From Collodictyon triciliatum (Eukaryota; CRuMs), in contig JBHJMP010001065.1 of NCBI GenBank assembly GCA_043381765.1, positions 1-24,875 of the forward strand: 24,875 nucleotides of DNA, in the 5' to 3' direction. Below the pieces are notes generated by a model. It ran no database searches and was not told where the DNA came from. It worked only from the letters and a program-made list of their open reading frames with translations. The stretch's first letter is position 1; each line of letters opens with the position of its first letter. Positions 21,612-24,875 of the stretch are shown here, piece by piece. The translations under genes were made by a program, and so were the position numbers.

Positions 21612-21957
21612 TTCAAAGTGCAGCGAGGTTATGCCATACAAAGGGGCGGGATGGAGCGCATGGGAGAGAGCAAACGCGAGTAGAGAATACAATACCGTGG
21701 AGAGACTGGGACTGGAAAGAAGTCAGAGATAGCGAGTTGGTCAGGTGGGCGACCCAACTGGTTGATTGGCTGCGTGGGTAGCAGGGGTTGGATATGATGT
21801 GGGAGATATAGCACGACACATTCCCACATCTCTCTTCGCTTGCGGTCAGAGTAGCAAAGAATGCGAGCGTGTTTCAGCAGGCTGTTCAGGAAGCTGTATT
21901 GCACGAGGCTTTCCAGCCTGGATACATTGATTTCTCACTCGGATGAATCATTAGAGC
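21612..21957 (+). other. Coding-like segment, possibly terminal exons of an unknown gene or a decayed gene
   Basis: One frame reads TIPWRDWDWKEVRDSELVRW, a Trp-rich segment with a strong protein look. It meets a TAG at 21779, a second TAG 33 bases later, and then resumes in the same frame with LAVRVAKNASVFQQAV and EAFQPGYIDFSLG before a TGA at about 21943. A small intron (for example GTTGAT... to ATATAG, about 70 bases) would remove both stops and join the halves in phase. A decayed gene would look the same. No start or upstream exons could be fixed, and I do not recognise the family. Confidence 0.3.
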
Positions 21958-22544
21958 GAGAGAATGCACGCACACTCCATAGGGACCACAGCATATGTCC
22001 CCTCGTGACTGTCCAGAGTATTCTAGAGTCAACCTGAATAATATAATAGTATAATTAGTATATACTAAGGTTAAAAATACTTAATAATCTCATTCTATTC
22101 ATATTATTAATTTATATTTTATTTTTATATATGTAATATATCATTAAAATTCAAAAATGACAAACAGGCCCTTGTGTTGGCCCAGACAGAACCCACCCTA
22201 TAAACTTGCCACCAAACATGCATTTCAAAAAAAGCATACTATCCACACTTGCGGCGGTAATCATGTTGTTTGGGGCCGATATGTTGACTTTCAGTCGCAA
22301 TGGCTTTACAGCCGTCCTTTCAAACTCGCCGAATCAGCTCTCAGCGTTTTGTCTCAAATCACTTATAAAAAACTTTGTGTGTTTGTTTGCCACAAAGCGC
22401 ATATTTTGAGATTCTTGGTAGATGCTTAATTTTACCTAAATTGATTTTATGAATTTTTTTTTAAACTGGCTAATTGACTAAAGTTTTTTTAAAATTGAAA
22501 ACTCGGTATTTTCCTAAAGGAAAAAGTAAAACAAAGACTTTCAG

Positions 22545-24431
22545 ATGAAGAAAAGAAAACGTCTTCAGTCTGGAAATATAAAGTCTGTAGAACCAGACAA
22601 TTGAAATGTGAAAACATCTCTAAAGTCGATTGTAAAGAATGCGAATGACTATTATAAAATCAACGATACGGTTTTATTGTGTCATAATTTGGTTACCTAC
22701 ACTTATCTGTTTGCAAGATGTTACATGTTGAAATCATGACAACTCCCAACAATCGATGAAATGTTTTTTTTTCGTACGCTTTGAAAACAGTCAGAGTAGT
22801 TTCACAAGATAGACTCGCAAGTTTTTTTTTTTAAAAAAATACTAGAGATAAGTAAAGACATGATGACTTTTTATCTCAATGTTTTTCGATACCTTTTGTC
22901 CCGAGAAGGACGCTTTCCGTTGGTTGGATTGTCTCATGTATTACCGTGCTTGGCGAAGCAAATGTTAACAGCTTATCATAATAAGATTAAGGAACATTTT
23001 GCAAAGAGGTTACTGCGCTTTATAAATCAAACAGTTCCCAAATATGAGAATATGACGGAAGCTGTTAAAAAGGCAGAGCTAAGAAAGTTAAAAAAGAAGC
23101 CATCTTCAAGAAACTCGAAATACCGGAGCAATATAAAGAATGGGCTGCAATACATTTGCATCATATCATTCCCAGCGATATTGTAAAAGATATCGAATAT
23201 GACGCCAAAGTCAATCCAAATAAGTACATTCCATGTCTGATTTACATGAATCGCATTTTTGAGGACATTAGAGCCAAACTGTTTCAACCAATCTCTACAA
23301 GAACTAACAATATACCATGTCATGTTACTATAGATACTGCATATTTGGTAGATATTAGTATCAAGTGGAAAAACATAATTACTGAAGAATATATCCGGAT
23401 GCAAAGAGACACTATGGGATGACTTCTTTGAAATGAAGAAGAGAGTCTTTCATCAAAGAAATTACAGTTTTAAATACATGATACAAACAGACGGTAGGTG
23501 GTGTCATTATTATTTGAAAAGAAAGGTATTTCATGTTCAAAATCTAAATAAATCAAAAAAAAACCAAGGATATGTTTATTTAGATTAACTTTCCGAAGAG
23601 CAGTTATCTTTATTAGCGACAAAAAATAGTTGGAGTGGACGCAGGCAAGTTTAATTTGGTTTACATGGCGGATGAGGCAGGTAAGAAATTACTTTACACG
23701 GCACACCAAACAAGACATGATAGCAAATCTCCTAAAAATCACAAAATACTCTTGTGCAAGAAAAAAAGAAAAGTACACCTATTCAGGGATATGCATGACA
23801 ACAGATTTACAAAGTGTTGTTTCTTTTGGTCACATGACTTTTGAAGAGAATCAGCGGTTTGGGACATCAAGAGTATCTTTAATCGATTTAGAGACAGAAC
23901 TGGGTAAACATAATTCATCCACGGCCGATTATGAAAAATATAGAAAATAGGTATCTATGGAATCAAGATACCATATAGAGTTATCCAGATTTTAGAACAA
24001 GTAACTTTTCGAAAGATGAGATGGAGACAGTATGTTAATACAAAAAGAAGAGAACAATTGTTTATGGTCCGAATCGAAAAGACATTTGGCAAGGATGTTG
24101 TACTGGCGAATGGAGACTGGAGCAGAAAATCTCCAATGAAACATTTTAAGCCAGCAATCGGAAGAGGATTACGAAAAATACTACCCAAACGTTGAAACAT
24201 TTATTGTAAATGAATTTAGAACCTCCAAGATGTGTTGTAACTGCGAAAAAGAACTGGATTATATGATACTGAAAGGAAATACGAAAAAAAGTGTATAGAT
24301 GTCTCATGTGTAAATAATGCAATCGCTCAGAAAGCAAACAAGATGTATTCTTGACAAAGGACTTTAACAGCGCTAATAATATACTCAAGAAAGCTCTTTT
24401 AATCCTTCGAAAAATGCCTACACCTTCCTAA
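22545..24431 (+). pseudogene. Fanzor/TnpB-like RNA-guided nuclease gene, broken by stops and frameshifts
   Basis: Protein pieces appear in the order of eukaryotic/large-virus TnpB (Fanzor) proteins, spread over all three frames. The N-terminal helical part from the ATG at 22545 is interrupted by TGA at 22602 and 22737. Next come LSHVLPCLAKQMLTAYHNKI, then (new frame after about 23095) EYDAKVNPNKYIPCLIYMN, then (after about 23410) WDDFFEMKKRVFHQRNYSFK. RuvC-I is GVDAGKFNLVYMADEAGK, with the catalytic Asp codon at 23638. DLETELGKHNSSTADYEKY and NGDWSRKSPMKHFKP follow. The zinc ribbon is CCNC (24233-24244) plus CLMC (24300-24311), and the RuvC-III block is TKDFNSANNI, Asp codon at 24360. Breaks have no GT/AG signals, so introns do not explain them. 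Active relatives use an RNA from the 3' end to guide DNA cutting; this copy should be inactive. Total span is about 630 codons, normal for the family. Confidence 0.85.
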
Positions 24432-24809
24432 AAAAATAGGCTGTCGGGTCTTTCCTGGCGGACTTCACCACTACACAATCTTTGTGAAAAAAGTGATGAG
24501 ACCTTGGATACTAGTGCGCTAAGTTTACCAATCTTTCGATTGATATACCCTTTCTAGTAAAGTAAATAAATCATAAACTATATATGTTAATTACAAGTTT
24601 TAGATTTAGGCTTTCTGATATCTATGAACCACGTTTCCCTTAAGAGCCGTGCTAGCGCCAGCTTTGAAATTTTAGAACGGGTGTGGCGGTGTGGTTGTGG
24701 AGTTGGAATGATACGTTACTGAGGTGACACAAATAATGATTTGCATGCAGGCTATCTCCATGAAAAATGGTACACTCGCAACTTCGCCTATTCTACTGCA
24801 CAGGAATCA

Positions 24810-24810
<1 letters not shown>
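24432..24810. other. 3' flank of the Fanzor-like relic
   Basis: No ORF. In active TnpB/Fanzor elements the guide RNA scaffold and the right element end lie directly after the nuclease gene, so any remnant would be here. The first ~100 bases (GGCTGTCGGGTCTTTCCTGG and on) are GC-richer than their surroundings. I see no clear hairpin or terminal inverted repeat that I could call with confidence. Confidence 0.3.

Positions 24811-24875
<65 letters not shown>
24811..24875. repeat. Poly(A) run at the window edge
   Basis: Sixty-five uninterrupted A residues ending at the last base. It could be a genomic homopolymer, the tail of a retroposed copy, or an assembly/contig-end artefact; the sequence to the right is needed. 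Confidence 0.9.

Larger units (their letters stand above)
21151..22544. other. Region without a recognised gene between CapZ alpha and the Fanzor-like relic
   Basis: AT-rich overall with GC-richer islands at 21300-21490 and 21620-21960. An ORF ending at 21488 reads ADDGHIPPEQICNQETAQPL; it has no family I know. The second island is listed separately. Positions 22157-22430 carry two overlapping ORFs (90 and 67 aa), one with a hydrophobic start (MHFKKSILSTLAAVIMLFGA), not recognised. I see no serine recombinase (IS607 TnpA) partner for the downstream element. Confidence 0.45.

Noticed and set aside
23095-23420. Introns as the explanation for frame changes in the Fanzor-like gene
   Set aside because: At the changes near 23095 and 23410 there is no GT...AG pair that removes material without also deleting conserved residues, and the protein runs on almost without gap; small indels fit better.
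1-24875. tRNA, rRNA or snRNA genes
   Set aside because: I looked for T-loop/anticodon-arm patterns and conserved rRNA stretches on both strands and saw none; a covariance-model scan would be the decisive test.

Overview
The window is a piece of nuclear genome from a eukaryote. Every conserved protein except one is split by short introns with GT...AG borders (about 60-300 bases). There are AATAAA signals just after stop codons, TATA-like boxes, and many long simple-sequence tracts. The gene set (mitochondrial NFS1 and GatB, capping protein alpha, AP-5 mu, and an IQ protein with an RIIa-like dimerisation segment of a kind common in cilia) fits a free-living protist or another microbial eukaryote with a mitochondrion. 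I cannot name the species. A microsatellite-rich protist such as a rhizarian would fit, but that is a guess.

Layout, left to right. A purine repeat (1-165) precedes a 14-exon AP-5 complex mu gene (317-3417, +). Next are a three-exon gene for a protein with an RIIa-like segment and seven IQ motifs (3841-5668, +) and a single-exon 2-oxoglutarate/Fe(II) oxygenase-like gene (6147-7019, +). A 1.2-kb gap holds a 400-base purine tract. Then comes mitochondrial cysteine desulfurase NFS1 in seven exons (8182-10363, +). Convergent to it is a ten-exon gene for a ZNRD2/p27 autoantigen-like protein with two zinc-ribbon units (13346-10752, -), followed upstream on the same strand by a 15-exon mitochondrial GatB gene (17742-13765, -). 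Divergent from GatB is F-actin capping protein alpha in nine exons (19033-21150, +). After 1.4 kb without a recognised gene lies a broken Fanzor/TnpB-type RNA-guided nuclease gene (about 22545-24431, +). The window ends in 65 A residues.

The host genes are housekeeping genes and do not form a pathway together. NFS1 and GatB both serve the mitochondrion (sulfur transfer for Fe-S clusters; Gln-tRNA(Gln) formation). AP-5 mu and capping protein belong to endosomal sorting and actin dynamics. The accessory element is the Fanzor-like relic. It keeps recognisable RuvC and zinc-ribbon motifs but is interrupted by stops and frameshifts.

I built the exon models by hand, requiring GT/AG borders, matching phases and agreement with remembered family motifs. 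Total lengths came out very close to family norms (CapZ alpha 286 aa, NFS1 439, GatB 524, AP-5 mu 481). A few borders remain uncertain and are marked.
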